Source of the DNA: JAJZQZ01 sp963790415
Lineage (GTDB): Bacteria; Actinomycetota; Thermoleophilia; RBG-16-64-13
Assembly: GCA_963790415.1 (NCBI GenBank)
Contig: CAWBOK010000009.1
Span: 248,001-312,000, forward strand
Direction of reading: 5' to 3'
Length of the DNA stretch: 64,000 bases
Part shown: piece by piece, positions 22,564 to 32,376 of the stretch
Layout: each line of letters opens with the position of its first letter
Position numbering within the stretch: the stretch's first letter is position 1
Translations under genes and position numbers: made by a program
The notes under the pieces: generated by a model
What the model was told of the DNA's origin: nothing
The model's input: only the letters and a program-made list of their open reading frames with translations
Databases searched by the model: none

Positions 22564-25093
22564 TCAGCCTTCCTCCGACTCCCTCTCCTCCACCACCACC
22601 TGGAGACGCCGGCGAAAGGTCTCCAGCAACTCCCTGGCGGTGGCCGCGGAGGACGCCTCGGCGAACACGTGGAAGACCGGGTCGTCCGCATCGGGGACGA
22701 TCTGCACCCAATCCTCTTTCCCGACCGAGACCTTGATTCCATCGACCAGCGACAGTTTCTCGTGCTTCAAGTGATCGACCATTCGACGCATGACGGCTCC
22801 CTTGACCTGCCAAGAGCAGGGAACGGTCGCGTGCTCAACATGTACCGGCGGCATGGCTGTCGCCAGGTCGGAGAGCGGACGTTTCTCGCCCGCCAACAGT
22901 TCGAGTACCTTGCCGAATGACAGGACCGCGTCCGGTGACGGCATGAACCCGGGATAGATGTATCGCCCCTCGAGCGCTCCCGCGAAGACCATGTTCGGGC
23001 GAGCGGCCTCGGCCATGAACGACGCCCCCGACATCTTCGTGCGCACCACGCCGAGTCCCGACTCAGCAGCCACGGCATCGGCCAGGCGGGTAATATGCAG
23101 TGGTAGCGCTATCGTCCCACGCCCGCCTCTTCGACCGGCGTGCCCGATCAGCAGCAGAAGCATCGTCACGTCGGGCACTCTGGTCCCGGTCTCGTCCACC
23201 ACGACGAGGGACTCTCCGGAGGCACTCAAGACGATGCCCAGATCTGCCTCCATGGCTTTGACCACACGCACGACGCGCTCTACGTGACGGTCGTCATTGG
23301 CCTCTCTCGCATCGCTCCCGGCCCGGCGCATCTCGTAGCCGGGAGGGGAGCTGACGGTGACAGACTCTACCTCGAGGCGTTCGAGCACATCGGCGACCAG
23401 GGAAGCGGCCCCCGAGTGGGCGCAATCGACCACCACCCGCAGTCCGCGTTCCCGGATGAGCGCTCGATCCCACTGGTCGTAGAGAGCAGACATGTACGTC
23501 TCAACGACGCGCGGGGGGAAGGTGATGCTGCCCATATCGCTGTGGAGGGCTCGGCGGAAGTCTTCGCGATGATAGTTGTTCTCGATGGCGCGCTCGGTCT
23601 TGGGGCCGACGGGGACTCCCGGCGGTTCGGCGAAGAGGATCTCCACCTCCTCCACGCTGTCAAGACTGATCCGAACGTGGATGCCTCCGGCCGCGGCTCC
23701 GGTGCGCAGATCGAACCGATTGAGAGTGATAGGAGAAACCCTGCAGGTCCCGCACGTTGATGCCTGAGGCGTTCAATCCGGCTATGACGGCCCGCTTGAG
23801 CACACGGCTGGCAGGATGCGAATCGCGGCTGGTAGTGACCACGGCATCCTTGCTCAGCAAGGTCCCGTAGGACATGGCCAGGCGAATCGCCGTCTCCGGG
23901 GTGATGTCGACGTTGATGAGACCGCGTATCCCGTTGCGCCCGAAGAGGGTGCTCATCCCCCGGGTCTCCGATATGAGACTCGTCTTTACCGAGGACCCGG
24001 GTTCGATGACCTTGAACGGGTACACCTTGACGTTGTTGCCCACGAGGGCGCCCTCGCCCACGGAGCTCTGATCGCCCACGACGGCACCGGCGGCGATCAC
24101 GGCGTTGGCGCGTACGTCGACCGAGTTGCCCAGCACCGCTCCCGTGACCCGGCTCCCAGGGCCGAGGTAGCTATTGTCCCCCACGACCGCCTCCACCGCG
24201 TGCGCGCCTGCACGCACCACCACGTTTGTGCCCAACACGGTGTGCGGCCCGATGACGGCTGAGGGATCGATCTTCGCGTAGTTGCCGATGACCGCCGGGC
24301 CGACGACGTTGTCGAGCGTTTCGAAATCGACTCCCTGGCCGACCCAGACATTGCCACGCAGACGGACCCCTGGGATCTGCAGGCTGACTTTCCCGTCGAG
24401 GGCATCGCGGTTGGCTTCGAGGTACTGCTCCAGACTACCGACGTCCTGCCAGTAGCCGTCACAGAGCACCCCGTAGAGCGATTTGCGTTGTTCGAACAGT
24501 TTGGGGAAGAGCTGGTGGCTGAAATCATATGGTTCGGCCGCCGGGATATAGCCGAGTACCTCCGGCTCGAGCACGTAGATGCCGGTGTTGATGGTGTCTG
24601 AGAAGACCTGGCCCCAACCCGGCTTCTCGAGGAAGCGTTCGATGCGTCCCTCTTCATCCACGATGACCACGCCGAACTCCAACGGGTTCTCGACGCTCTT
24701 CAGGGCGATGGTCACCAGGGCCTCGCGCGTACGGTGGAAGTCGAGGATCGCGGTGAGGTCGAAGTCGGTGAGCGCGTCTCCGCTGATGACGATGAAGGTG
24801 TCGTCGAGAGCGCTCTCGGCATTCTTGACCGATCCCGCGGTGCCCAGCGGCGTCTCTTCCACGCTGTATTCGATGTGCATCCCGAGCGAGGAGCCATCGC
24901 CGAAATGGTTGCGGATGACCTGGGGAAGGAAGGCGACCGTCATGATCACGTCGTCGATGCCGTGACGGACGAGGAGGTCGAGTATGTGCTGCGCGGTCGG
25001 CTTGTTCGCGATCGGGACCATCGGCTTTGGCTGGTTGGAAGTCAGAGGACGTAGTCGCGTACCCTGTCCACCCGCCATGACCACCGCCTTCAC
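22564..25093 (-). CDS. Sugar-1-phosphate nucleotidyltransferase fused to a degenerate phosphomannomutase-like domain; one frameshift
   Basis: About 843 residues if one indel near 23727-23740 is corrected. The N-terminal nucleotidyltransferase has AVVMAGGQGTRLRPLTSNQP and SGDALTDFDL; a left-handed beta-helix follows (VVGPAVIGNYAKIDPSAVIG); the rest aligns with phosphohexomutases (VTTSRDSHPASRVLKRAVIA ... GLRVVVDCAHSGAASLV). The catalytic Ser loop (TASHNP) is missing and the metal loop DGDGD is replaced by SASGES, so this part is probably non-catalytic. Such fusions are common in actinobacteria and cyanobacteria, annotated as mannose-1-phosphate guanylyltransferases. GTG 25093 follows GGGAGG. 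Confidence 0.85.
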
Positions 25094-25118
25094 AGGCTTC
25101 CTCCCGTCACCCATTTCC

Positions 25119-25652
25119 CTATCGGCTCTCAGCTACCCCCGCCCGCGGCCGGCGAAACTGGCGCACAGCCAGGCGAGTGTAGGCCGCGCCCGACAGCAGA
25201 GAGAGCACGACCCCCGACCAGAAGACGACACCGGCTCCCGACCACCCGAACACAGCCAGTGTGAGCGCTACCAACAGGAGGGCCGTGCTGATCTTCCCCA
25301 GAAGGATCACCGGCACTCGGAAGCCTCGGCGCGAGAGCACCCAGAACCCGGCGAGTACGTATGCGTCGCGGATGAGTACCAGCATGACGGCCGGAGCCGG
25401 CAGCGCATGCTTCGCCAAGAGGATGACCAGCGCACTCGCTATCAGCAAACGGTCGGCAAGAGGATCCGCGAGGGTGCCAAACTCCGAGACGGTGCCGGTA
25501 CGGCGTGCGATCTGACCGTCGAGCCAATCACTGACCGAAGCGGCCAGGAACAACCAACCGGCTACGGTGGAGTGGCCGTCTGGCGAACTCGCGAGGAAGT
25601 AGATGAAGACGGGCACGATCAGAAGCCGGAACATGGTGAGCGCGTTCGCCAT
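25119..25652 (-). CDS. pgsA: CDP-alcohol phosphatidyltransferase (phosphatidylglycerophosphate synthase-like)
   Basis: 177 residues, several membrane helices. The signature D-G-x2-A-R-x8-G-x3-D-x3-D is intact in DWLDGQIARRTGTVSEFGTL-ADPLAD. The substrate alcohol cannot be told from sequence; glycerol-3-phosphate (PgsA) is the most likely. ATG 25652 follows GGAGGG. A tRNA gene lies just upstream on the same strand. Confidence 0.85.
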   Translation of the reverse strand: MANALTMFRLLIVPVFIYFLASSPDGHSTVAGWLFLAASVSDWLDGQIARRTGTVSEFGTLADPLADRLLIASALVILLAKHALPAPAVMLVLIRDAYVLAGFWVLSRRGFRVPVILLGKISTALLLVALTLAVFGWSGAGVVFWSGVVLSLLSGAAYTRLAVRQFRRPRAGVAESR

Positions 25653-25674
25653 CGACACCCTCCACAGACGCAAG

Positions 25675-25680
25675 AAAAAA
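25675..25680 (-). terminator. T-run ending the tRNA-Pro transcript
   Basis: Six Ts follow the last tRNA base directly on the minus strand (AAAAAA on plus at 25675-25680). The tRNA acceptor/T-arm structure can serve as the terminator stem, or the transcript may read into pgsA. Confidence 0.4.
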
Positions 25681-25757
25681 GTCGGGACGGTCAGATTTGA
25701 ACTGACGACCTCCCGGCCCCCAGCCGGATGCGCTACCAGGCTGCGCCACGTCCCGAC
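25681..25757 (-). tRNA. tRNA-Pro (anticodon GGG)
   Basis: 77 bases folding as a cloverleaf on the minus strand: acceptor GTCGGGA/TCCCGAC, D arm GCGCAGCCTGGTAGCGC (typical of proline tRNAs), anticodon stem TCCGG/CCGGG with loop CTGGGGG, T arm GTCAG-TTCAAAT-CTGAC. Position 34-36 is GGG, reading CCC (and CCU by wobble). The CCA end is not encoded. Confidence 0.95.
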
Positions 25758-25766
25758 GCAGGGGGC

Positions 25767-25775
25767 AGTATAGCA
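25767..25775 (-). promoter_or_regulatory. Extended -10 promoter of tRNA-Pro
   Basis: TGC followed by TATACT on the minus strand (25775-25767), nine bases before the first tRNA base. No clear -35 box, as often with extended -10 promoters. Confidence 0.5.
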
Positions 25776-25800
25776 TGGGGCGTCGGCGCTACGGACGGGC

Positions 25801-25855
25801 GCGACCGAGGACGCCGTATCGCGCCGGTCAGTGCGTGCTGGTGGCCGAGGCTTCG
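25801..25855 (+). repeat. Dispersed intergenic repeat, copy C
   Basis: About 55 bases resembling two copies at 37860-37915 and 38028-38079. Shared core: GCGACYGAGGACG, then CAGTGCG and a GGCCGAGGCTTCG-like end. It lies between tRNA-Pro and gpsA, outside coding sequence. Confidence 0.5.
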
Positions 25856-25877
25856 ATCTTCAACAGCCTCCAAGGGG

Positions 25878-26939
25878 TCAGTGATGCTCGGCCCGAGGTT
25901 CCCGGCGCATGAGATCGCGCACGATGGCCACGATCTCCTTCTCTCCCTGGACGACCGCCACCACACTCTCGGTGATGGGCATATCCACCCCGAGACCCTT
26001 GGCCAGCTGCAGGATCGCGGGAGCAGCGGTAAGGCCTTCGGCCACCATCCCCATCTCCCGCTCCACCTGGTCGGGCGCGAGACCGCGCGCCAGGAGTTCT
26101 CCCGCTCTGCGATTCCGGCTGTGACGCGATGTGCACGTGGCCACCAAGTCCCCCAGGCCGGCGAGACCGGCGAATGTGAGAGGCTTGGCTCCCAGAGCCA
26201 ATCCCAGCCGCGTCATCTCGGCCAAACCCCGAGTGATCAGGGCGGCCCTGACGTTGTCGCCGTATCCCACGCCGTCGCCCATTCCCGTGGCCAGGGCTAT
26301 GACGTTCTTCACCGTGGCGGCCAGCTCGACCCCCACGAGATCGGTGTTCCGATAGGCTCGGAAGTTCTCGTTGCACAGCAGACCCTGCAGCGCGGTGGCG
26401 AACCCCTCATCCACGGAGGCTATCACCGTGGCGGCGGGCTGGTCCCGCGAGACCTCTTCGGCATGATTCGGTCCGGCGAGCACGGCTATATGTGGCCGAA
26501 GAGGGCCCCACGAGTCCGCGACCACCTGGCTGAGACGTCGGAGTGATCCCGGCTCCACGCCCTTCGTGAGACTGAGCACGCCGATCCCGGCCGGCAGTCT
26601 CGACGCGAGCAGGTCGATCACCGTCGCATACCCTCTGCTGGGCACCGCCATGATCACCAAGTCGACGGAGGAGAAGTCGTGGTCGGCATAGAGCGCATAG
26701 GCCAAGCTCGGCGGCAACGGCAGATCGCGCAGGTAGTCCGGGTTGTGCGCCTCGGCCCGCATCGCCTCGGCCTGCTCCGGCCTGCGGGCCAGAAGAGTGG
26801 TGCGCAATCCACGGAGGGCGAGGTGTCGCGCCATCGCGGTACCCCAGCTGCCGGCGCCGACCACAGCCGCCACGTAGGTGTCGCCCGCTCGGGGCGCCCA
26901 GACAGACACCGCCGGTGAAGGGATCACCGAGCCGCCCAC
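25878..26939 (-). CDS. gpsA: Glycerol-3-phosphate dehydrogenase [NAD(P)+]
   Basis: Up to 353 residues; makes sn-glycerol-3-phosphate for phospholipids. AAVVGAGSWGTAMARHLALR is the Rossmann loop, AGPNHAEE and ELAATVKNVIALATGMGDG (catalytic Lys region) and AGLGDLVATCTSRHSRNR are family signatures. It overlaps plsY, the enzyme that uses its product. The first 20 residues may be untranslated; a start closer to VAAVVGAGS is possible. Confidence 0.95.
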   Translation of the reverse strand: MGGSVIPSPAVSVWAPRAGDTYVAAVVGAGSWGTAMARHLALRGLRTTLLARRPEQAEAMRAEAHNPDYLRDLPLPPSLAYALYADHDFSSVDLVIMAVPSRGYATVIDLLASRLPAGIGVLSLTKGVEPGSLRRLSQVVADSWGPLRPHIAVLAGPNHAEEVSRDQPAATVIASVDEGFATALQGLLCNENFRAYRNTDLVGVELAATVKNVIALATGMGDGVGYGDNVRAALITRGLAEMTRLGLALGAKPLTFAGLAGLGDLVATCTSRHSRNRRAGELLARGLAPDQVEREMGMVAEGLTAAPAILQLAKGLGVDMPITESVVAVVQGEKEIVAIVRDLMRREPRAEHH

Positions 26940-27532
26940 GGCAGCCTCACGCGCGGTTCCTGGTGGCGCACCAATCGCCTGATGTTCCCCCTATGTCCGT
27001 AGACTACGACGGCCGAACCCACTACCGAGAAGATCACGTAGGCGAGAGGATGCGGGGTCGCGATGGTCAGGACCGGGAACAGGAGCGTCGCCGCCAGCGA
27101 GGCGATCGAGACGGTTGATGTCAAGGCGAGCACGATCACGAACACGGCCACCAGCACGAGCAGGATCACGGGCATCATGGCCAGGATCACGCCGGCGCCG
27201 GTGGCTACACCCTTCCCGCCCTTCCCCTTCAGGAACACCGACCAGTTGTGTCCGGCCAACGCCGCCATCGCCACGAGTACCGTGACGGAGGGATCGGAGA
27301 CATAGCGGGCGAGCAGCACCGGCAGAAACCCCTTCAACACGTCGGCTGCCAACACCACTATGCCGAGACGGGTGCCGAGCACACGGAAGGCGTTGGTGGC
27401 GCCCGCGTTGCCGCTTCCGTGCTCGCGCACGTCTATGCCTTTGACCAGGCGTCCCAGGAAGACGCTGGGCGAGAGAGAGCCGACCAGGTAGGCGCCCGCG
27501 ACAAGAGCGACGGCTACCACGACGTCGGTCAC
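26924..27532 (-). CDS. plsY: Acyl-phosphate:glycerol-3-phosphate acyltransferase
   Basis: 202 residues, about five membrane helices; transfers the first acyl chain to glycerol-3-phosphate. Motif 1 GSLSPSVFLGRLVKGIDVRE, motif GSGNAGATNAFRVLG, motif GHNWSVFLKGKGGKGVATG, as in the family. GTG 27532 overlaps the der stop (GTGA). The upstream open frame lies in der and is not used. Confidence 0.94.
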   Translation of the reverse strand: MTDVVVAVALVAGAYLVGSLSPSVFLGRLVKGIDVREHGSGNAGATNAFRVLGTRLGIVVLAADVLKGFLPVLLARYVSDPSVTVLVAMAALAGHNWSVFLKGKGGKGVATGAGVILAMMPVILLVLVAVFVIVLALTSTVSIASLAATLLFPVLTIATPHPLAYVIFSVVGSAVVVYGHRGNIRRLVRHQEPRVRLPWAAR

Positions 27533-28860
27533 GAGTATCGCTCCTCCTTGCCCTCGAAGTCTATGATCAAGGGGATACCCTCGAGGGCATAGGCCTCTCG
27601 CAACCGGTTCTCGAAGAAGTAAGCATAGCTCCGATCGATGAGCGCCCGTGAGTTGATCATGACCTTGAAGCGGGGCGGTGAGTCGGCGAACTGCGACATG
27701 TAGAAGAGCTTCAGGCTCTTTCCGCCGCGCTGGGGAGGGTCGCGGCGCGCACGGATCTCTTCCAACCAGCGGTTGAGATCGCCCGTGGGGATGCGTCCCC
27801 CGTACTTCTCGTACAGGCTGAGGGCAAGCGGGAAGACACCGTGGAGGTTGCGGCCGGTGAGGGCCGAGGCGGTCAGCCACGGCGGCCGCATCTGTACCTT
27901 GCGGCCGATCTTAGCCACCGCCATGTCGAGGTCCAGCGTGGTCACGTCCCACTTGTTGAAGATGATGGCCGTGGCACACCGGGCGCGCTGGGCCTCGTAG
28001 GCGACCTGGAGGTCGAGATCGACCAGGCCCTCGGACGCATCGACCACCACCAAGGCCACATCGCTCCGCTCGAGAGCACCGACCGTACGCAGCGAACTGT
28101 AGAACTCCACGTCGTTGCTGGTTCGTTTGCCCTTGCGGCGCAGGCCGGCGGTGTCGACAAGATTGAGGAGTCGGCCCTCGTACTCGATGGTGGTGTCGAT
28201 AGCATCACGAGTGGTCCCGGGTATGGGAGAGACTATGACGCGTTCGTCGCCGAGCAGAGCGTTCACGAGTGAACTCTTGCCGACGTTCGGGCGGCCGACG
28301 ATGGCGATGTTGACCGTGCGGTCCCCCTCGGCCTCCTGGTCTTCGTCGTCCGCAGGCGTGGGAAGAGCGCCGACCACGACATCGAGGAGATCGCCGGTGC
28401 CCAGGCCGTGTTCGGCCGAGACGCCGACCGGCTCTCCCAGTCCGAGTTCCCAGAATTCGGCCAGCCGGTCGGCCGCGGAGCGGGCATCGATCTTGTTGAC
28501 CGCCAAGACGACCGGCAGTTGGCTGTTTCGCAGGATCTCCGCGATCTCGTGCTCCTGGGGGCCGACGCCGGACTTGCCGTCGACGACGAAGATGACCATG
28601 GAGGCGTCGGCGATAGCCACTCGGGCCTGTGCCCGCACCTGGTCCGATAGGGGTGCTTTGGATTGCAGGTCGATGCCTCCCGTATCCACAAGAACGAACC
28701 GGTGACCGGTCCACTCGGCCGGGCCCTCCTTGCGGTCTCGGGTCACCCCGGCCTCGGGTGCCACCACGGCTTCCCGCGTGCCGGTCAGGCGATTGAACAA
28801 GGTCGACTTTCCCACGTTGGGATAACCGACGACGGCTACCCGGGGCAGTTCACGACTCAC
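27529..28860 (-). CDS. der: Ribosome biogenesis GTPase Der (EngA)
   Basis: 443 residues with two tandem Era-like GTPase domains, G1 motifs GYPNVGKST and GRPNVGKSS, G3 DTGGI and DTAGL, G4 NKID and NKWD, and a C-terminal KH-like domain ending in PLIIDFEGKEERY. Required for 50S subunit maturation. GTG 28860 overlaps the ispH stop (GTGA). Confidence 0.97.
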   Translation of the reverse strand: MSRELPRVAVVGYPNVGKSTLFNRLTGTREAVVAPEAGVTRDRKEGPAEWTGHRFVLVDTGGIDLQSKAPLSDQVRAQARVAIADASMVIFVVDGKSGVGPQEHEIAEILRNSQLPVVLAVNKIDARSAADRLAEFWELGLGEPVGVSAEHGLGTGDLLDVVVGALPTPADDEDQEAEGDRTVNIAIVGRPNVGKSSLVNALLGDERVIVSPIPGTTRDAIDTTIEYEGRLLNLVDTAGLRRKGKRTSNDVEFYSSLRTVGALERSDVALVVVDASEGLVDLDLQVAYEAQRARCATAIIFNKWDVTTLDLDMAVAKIGRKVQMRPPWLTASALTGRNLHGVFPLALSLYEKYGGRIPTGDLNRWLEEIRARRDPPQRGGKSLKLFYMSQFADSPPRFKVMINSRALIDRSYAYFFENRLREAYALEGIPLIIDFEGKEERYS

Positions 28861-29705
28861 GGTACGATCTCCTCGAGGCGGGCGACGACCGCCTCTATCT
28901 GCTCGGGGGGGGTGGATGCTCCGGCGGTCACGCCGACGGTCCGCACGCCCGAGAACCACTCGGGTAGTATCTCCTCCGCTTCTTCGACGTGGTGAGTGCG
29001 CGGCTGTACGGCCGAGCAGAGGTCTGCCAACCTGGAGGTGTTGCCGGAGTTGCGCCCTCCGACCACGACCACCAGATCGACGGTGGACGCCATGGCCACC
29101 GCCGCGTGTTGGCGCTCCTCAGTCGCGTGGCAGATGGTGTTGTATACCCGCAGTTCTCGTACTCGCGGCGCCAGGGCGGCCACCAGGGAGCCGAGCCGTT
29201 CCTGCGACTGCGTGGTCTGCACCACCACTCCGACCCGGCGACGGGGAAGCTCCGACGGCAGATCGGCGGGGCCCTGCACCACCAGCGAGTCAGGCCCCGC
29301 GTACGACCGGATGCCGAGCACCTCGGGATGGGCGGGCTCGCCCAGGACCACGACGAAGTAGCCCTCCTCCCGCAGGCGGGCGGCCTTCTCTTGGGCCGCC
29401 TTCACGAACGTACAGGTGGCGTCCACCATGGTCAGGTCTCGGCCCGACAACTCCGCCATGGTCTCCAGCGGCACGCCGTGCGAGCGGATGATGATCGTGC
29501 CCTCCCGCTTGGCAGTGGGGTCATCGACGACGTCTATCCCCTGTTCGGCCAGTGAGGCGATCACGGAAGGATTATGGATGAGCGGGCCCAGGGTATGGAC
29601 GGGGCCGGGCGCGCCCGCCGCGGCCTCCCTGGCCAGCCGCAGGGCGCGCTCCACTCCCCAGCAAAACCCTGCCGATTCGGACACGCGGATCTGCACGGGG
29701 GTCAC
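28857..29705 (-). CDS. ispH: 4-hydroxy-3-methylbut-2-enyl diphosphate reductase
   Basis: 282 residues; last step of the MEP isoprenoid pathway. The three [4Fe-4S] cysteines are in SAGFCWGVERA, VDATCTFV and YNTICHATEERQ; SHG and TAGASTP motifs are present. GTG 29705 overlaps the cmk-plsC stop (GTGA); the long upstream extension of the open frame is out-of-frame plsC sequence. The pathway's first enzyme, dxs, is at the other end of the window. Confidence 0.96.
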   Translation of the reverse strand: MTPVQIRVSESAGFCWGVERALRLAREAAAGAPGPVHTLGPLIHNPSVIASLAEQGIDVVDDPTAKREGTIIIRSHGVPLETMAELSGRDLTMVDATCTFVKAAQEKAARLREEGYFVVVLGEPAHPEVLGIRSYAGPDSLVVQGPADLPSELPRRRVGVVVQTTQSQERLGSLVAALAPRVRELRVYNTICHATEERQHAAVAMASTVDLVVVVGGRNSGNTSRLADLCSAVQPRTHHVEEAEEILPEWFSGVRTVGVTAGASTPPEQIEAVVARLEEIVP

Positions 29706-31042
29706 GCACCCACCACGGTGTCGGCCGGCACGCCGGCCTGCCCGGCCTGGTCGAGAAGTGCCTGCAGGGCGGCCACAAGACGGGCAGTGAAATCGCGGTG
29801 GCGCTCGGCCTTCGCCCCCTCCCTCACCAGACCGGGGACCGGAGGTCCGAACGTGACGGTGACCCGCGGGAACCCGGGCCGGCGGTTCCGGACGACGTGA
29901 TTCGTGCCTCGCAGCACAACGGGGATCGTGGTCACGCCCGGGCGCAGGGAGAACAGAGCCACCCCCGTCTGCAGTTGGCCAAGCCTGCCCTCGGGCTGGC
30001 GGGTCCCCTCGGGGAATATGCCCACCACAGCCTGCTGATCGAGCAGGTCGAGGGCGCGTCGCACCGCCTCGCGGTCGGCTTCCCCTCGGCGGACGGGGAA
30101 CCCTCCCAGGCTGTCGATCATCCACCCGAGGGGCTTGAACTTCCAGAGTTCGGACTTGGCCATGAAATGCACCTGGCGCTGACAGGCCATGCCCAGGAAG
30201 ATCGGGTCGATGTTGGACACGTGATTGCAGGCTAGCACCACGGCGCCTTCGCGCGGGATGTAGTCGAGCCCGCGCACCTCTATGCGGTAGAGGCGCGCGA
30301 ACACCGGTGGGATCACGGCGTGCGCACAGCGATAGAGCCACGTGTCGCCGGGACCGCTCAACACGATGATCGCCTCTCGCCGGCTCGGCCGGGCGGCCGT
30401 TTCGCAGATCAGATCGATGACCACGTCGGCCGGGAGGGTGGTGGTGTCGATCTCCAGGGCGTCGTCTGCTCTCTGCAGTGGCGCCACGGCCCTGCCCGAA
30501 TCGTAGCCGTCGCGCACCTGCAGTTCCCGCTGAAGGGTGTGCAGCTCGACGTCGACACCCTGCTCCTGGAGCTGGTGCCCTCGGCGCCGCGCCCGTTCCT
30601 CCACGGAGGCGGTCAGGAACACCTTGATGTCGGCATTCGGGCACACGACGGTGCCGATGTCGCGTCCTTCGAGGACGATGTCGCCGTCGGCCGCGAGTTT
30701 GCGTTGGAGCACCGTGAGTGCCTGGCGCACGGTCGGGTGCGCCGACACTTGCGACACCGCGCGCGAGACCTCGGGGCTACGGATGGCCTCGCTCACATCA
30801 CGCCTGCCCACATAGACGCGCGGGGCGTCTGGTGCGGCTGCCTCGAGATGCAGCGGCATCTGCGTCGCCACTGCACCCAGCGCATCTCCGTCCTCCAGCG
30901 GCACACCGCGCTCGAGCGCGATCAGGGTCACCGCTCGGTACATCGCGCCGGTGTCGAGGTACGCGAGGCCGAGCCGCCGCGCTACCCCCAGCGCGATCGT
31001 GCTCTTGCCTGAGCCCGCCGGACCGTCGATGGCGATGATCAT
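29702..31042 (-). CDS. Cytidylate kinase fused to 1-acylglycerol-3-phosphate acyltransferase
   Basis: 446 residues. Residues 1 to about 215 are Cmk: P-loop IAIDGPAGSGKST, YLDTGAMYRAVTL, LEGRDIGTVVCPNADIKVFL and RDGYDSGRAVAPL. From about 240 the chain is PlsC: the HX4D motif in ACNHVSNIDPIFLG, then WKFKPLGWMIDSLGGFPVRR and GIFPEGTRQPEGRL. No stop or frame break separates them. It links CMP/dCMP phosphorylation with the second acylation of phosphatidic acid synthesis. ATG 31042 overlaps aroA's stop (ATGA). Confidence 0.93.
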   Translation of the reverse strand: MIIAIDGPAGSGKSTIALGVARRLGLAYLDTGAMYRAVTLIALERGVPLEDGDALGAVATQMPLHLEAAAPDAPRVYVGRRDVSEAIRSPEVSRAVSQVSAHPTVRQALTVLQRKLAADGDIVLEGRDIGTVVCPNADIKVFLTASVEERARRRGHQLQEQGVDVELHTLQRELQVRDGYDSGRAVAPLQRADDALEIDTTTLPADVVIDLICETAARPSRREAIIVLSGPGDTWLYRCAHAVIPPVFARLYRIEVRGLDYIPREGAVVLACNHVSNIDPIFLGMACQRQVHFMAKSELWKFKPLGWMIDSLGGFPVRRGEADREAVRRALDLLDQQAVVGIFPEGTRQPEGRLGQLQTGVALFSLRPGVTTIPVVLRGTNHVVRNRRPGFPRVTVTFGPPVPGLVREGAKAERHRDFTARLVAALQALLDQAGQAGVPADTVVGA

Positions 31043-32376
31043 CGCTCTCTCCCATCCCCCGTCAGCTCTTGTATCGTAGCAGCGAACGTAGGGTACGACA
31101 CGTCGATGCAGGCGACATCGTCCACGAACACTCCCTCCCGCGAGCAGAGACCGGCTAGGGCGCCTACCATGGCCAGACGGTGGTCGCCGCGCGAGCGGAC
31201 GGAGCCACCGCTCCAACCTTCGGGACTGCCGGTGATATCCAGGCCGTCCGCATGCTCGATCACGTCCACGCCCAGGGCACCGAGAAGCGCTGCTATGGCT
31301 GCGAGGCGGTCGCTCTCTTTGACTCTGAGCTCCGCCGCTCCCCGCAGGTGCGAGGTGCCCCGGGCGCGCGCGGCCGCCAAAGCCCACACGGGGATCTCAT
31401 CGATGAGCAGAGGCACCTGATCGGAGTCGATATCGACCGCCGCCAGATCCGAGAAAGCGGCCGTCACGCTGCCGGTCGGTTCGGCGGCCAATGGCGCGGC
31501 GGGCTCCACCTCCAGGCGCGCTCCCATGGCGATCAAGACGTCGAGGATCCCGCTGCGGGTGGGATTGAGGCCGACCTCTTCGACCGTGACCCGCGAGTCG
31601 GGGATCAGCAGAGCGCCCACGAGCACGAAAGCCGCCGAGCTGAGATCCCCGGGAACCTCCACCGAGGTCAGCGCCAGCGGCCCGACGAGTGGAGACACCC
31701 GCACGGTCCCGGGGCCGGTGGATAGCCCTTCCCGCTCGACCCGCGCCCCGCCAGCGCGAAGCAACCGCTCCGTGTGGTCGCGCGATGGGCCGGGTTCGAC
31801 GATGGTCGTGTCTCCGTCGGCCCGAAGCCCGGCCAACAGTAGGCAGGACTTCACCTGAGCCGACGCCACCGGCATGGTGTGCGAGATGCCTCTGAGCGCT
31901 CGGCCACGCACCGCGATGGGCGGCAGACGATTGTCTCCTCTCCCCCACACCGCGGCGCCCATGGCCACAAGCGGGTCGATCACCCGGCCCATAGGCCGAC
32001 GGCGGATGCTGGCGTCGCCGGTGAGCACGGTCAGAAAGGGCAACGAGGCCAGCAGGCCCGGCAGAAGGCGCATCAGCGTGCCGGCGTTCCTGACATCGAC
32101 GACATCCTCTGGCTCTGTCAGACCGTCCCAGCCGCGCCCGTGGACCAGAAGCTGAGCGTGCCCGATCTCCTGGACAGTGACTCCCAGCGCACGGACAGCG
32201 TCCACCGTGGCGAGCGTGTCGGCTGAGCGAAGGAAACCCGTGACCTCGACCGTGCCGCCGCTCACCGCCCCCAGCAGGACGGCCCGGTGGCTGATGGACT
32301 TGTCGCCGGGCACACGCACACTGCCCCGCAGTCCGCCTTCAGCCGGCCGGAACATCCGGCCCGCGGGGTCAGGCAC
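31039..32376 (-). CDS. aroA: 3-phosphoshikimate 1-carboxyvinyltransferase (EPSP synthase)
   Basis: 445 residues; joins shikimate-3-phosphate and PEP. VPGDKSISHRAVLLGAVSGG, VRNAGTLMRLL (GNAGT motif with R for G), RPMGRV, GDLSSAAFVLVGAL, RVKESDRLAAIA and RGDHRLAMVGAL cover all the conserved blocks. GTG 32376 overlaps the end of tyrA. The motif sequence variant at the PEP-binding NAGT loop is worth noting. Confidence 0.96.
   Translation of the reverse strand: MPDPAGRMFRPAEGGLRGSVRVPGDKSISHRAVLLGAVSGGTVEVTGFLRSADTLATVDAVRALGVTVQEIGHAQLLVHGRGWDGLTEPEDVVDVRNAGTLMRLLPGLLASLPFLTVLTGDASIRRRPMGRVIDPLVAMGAAVWGRGDNRLPPIAVRGRALRGISHTMPVASAQVKSCLLLAGLRADGDTTIVEPGPSRDHTERLLRAGGARVEREGLSTGPGTVRVSPLVGPLALTSVEVPGDLSSAAFVLVGALLIPDSRVTVEEVGLNPTRSGILDVLIAMGARLEVEPAAPLAAEPTGSVTAAFSDLAAVDIDSDQVPLLIDEIPVWALAAARARGTSHLRGAAELRVKESDRLAAIAALLGALGVDVIEHADGLDITGSPEGWSGGSVRSRGDHRLAMVGALAGLCSREGVFVDDVACIDVSYPTFAATIQELTGDGRER

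Noticed and set aside
28861..28959. Upstream extension of the der frame
   Set aside because: Lies inside ispH; GTG 28860 gives the standard Der N-terminus.
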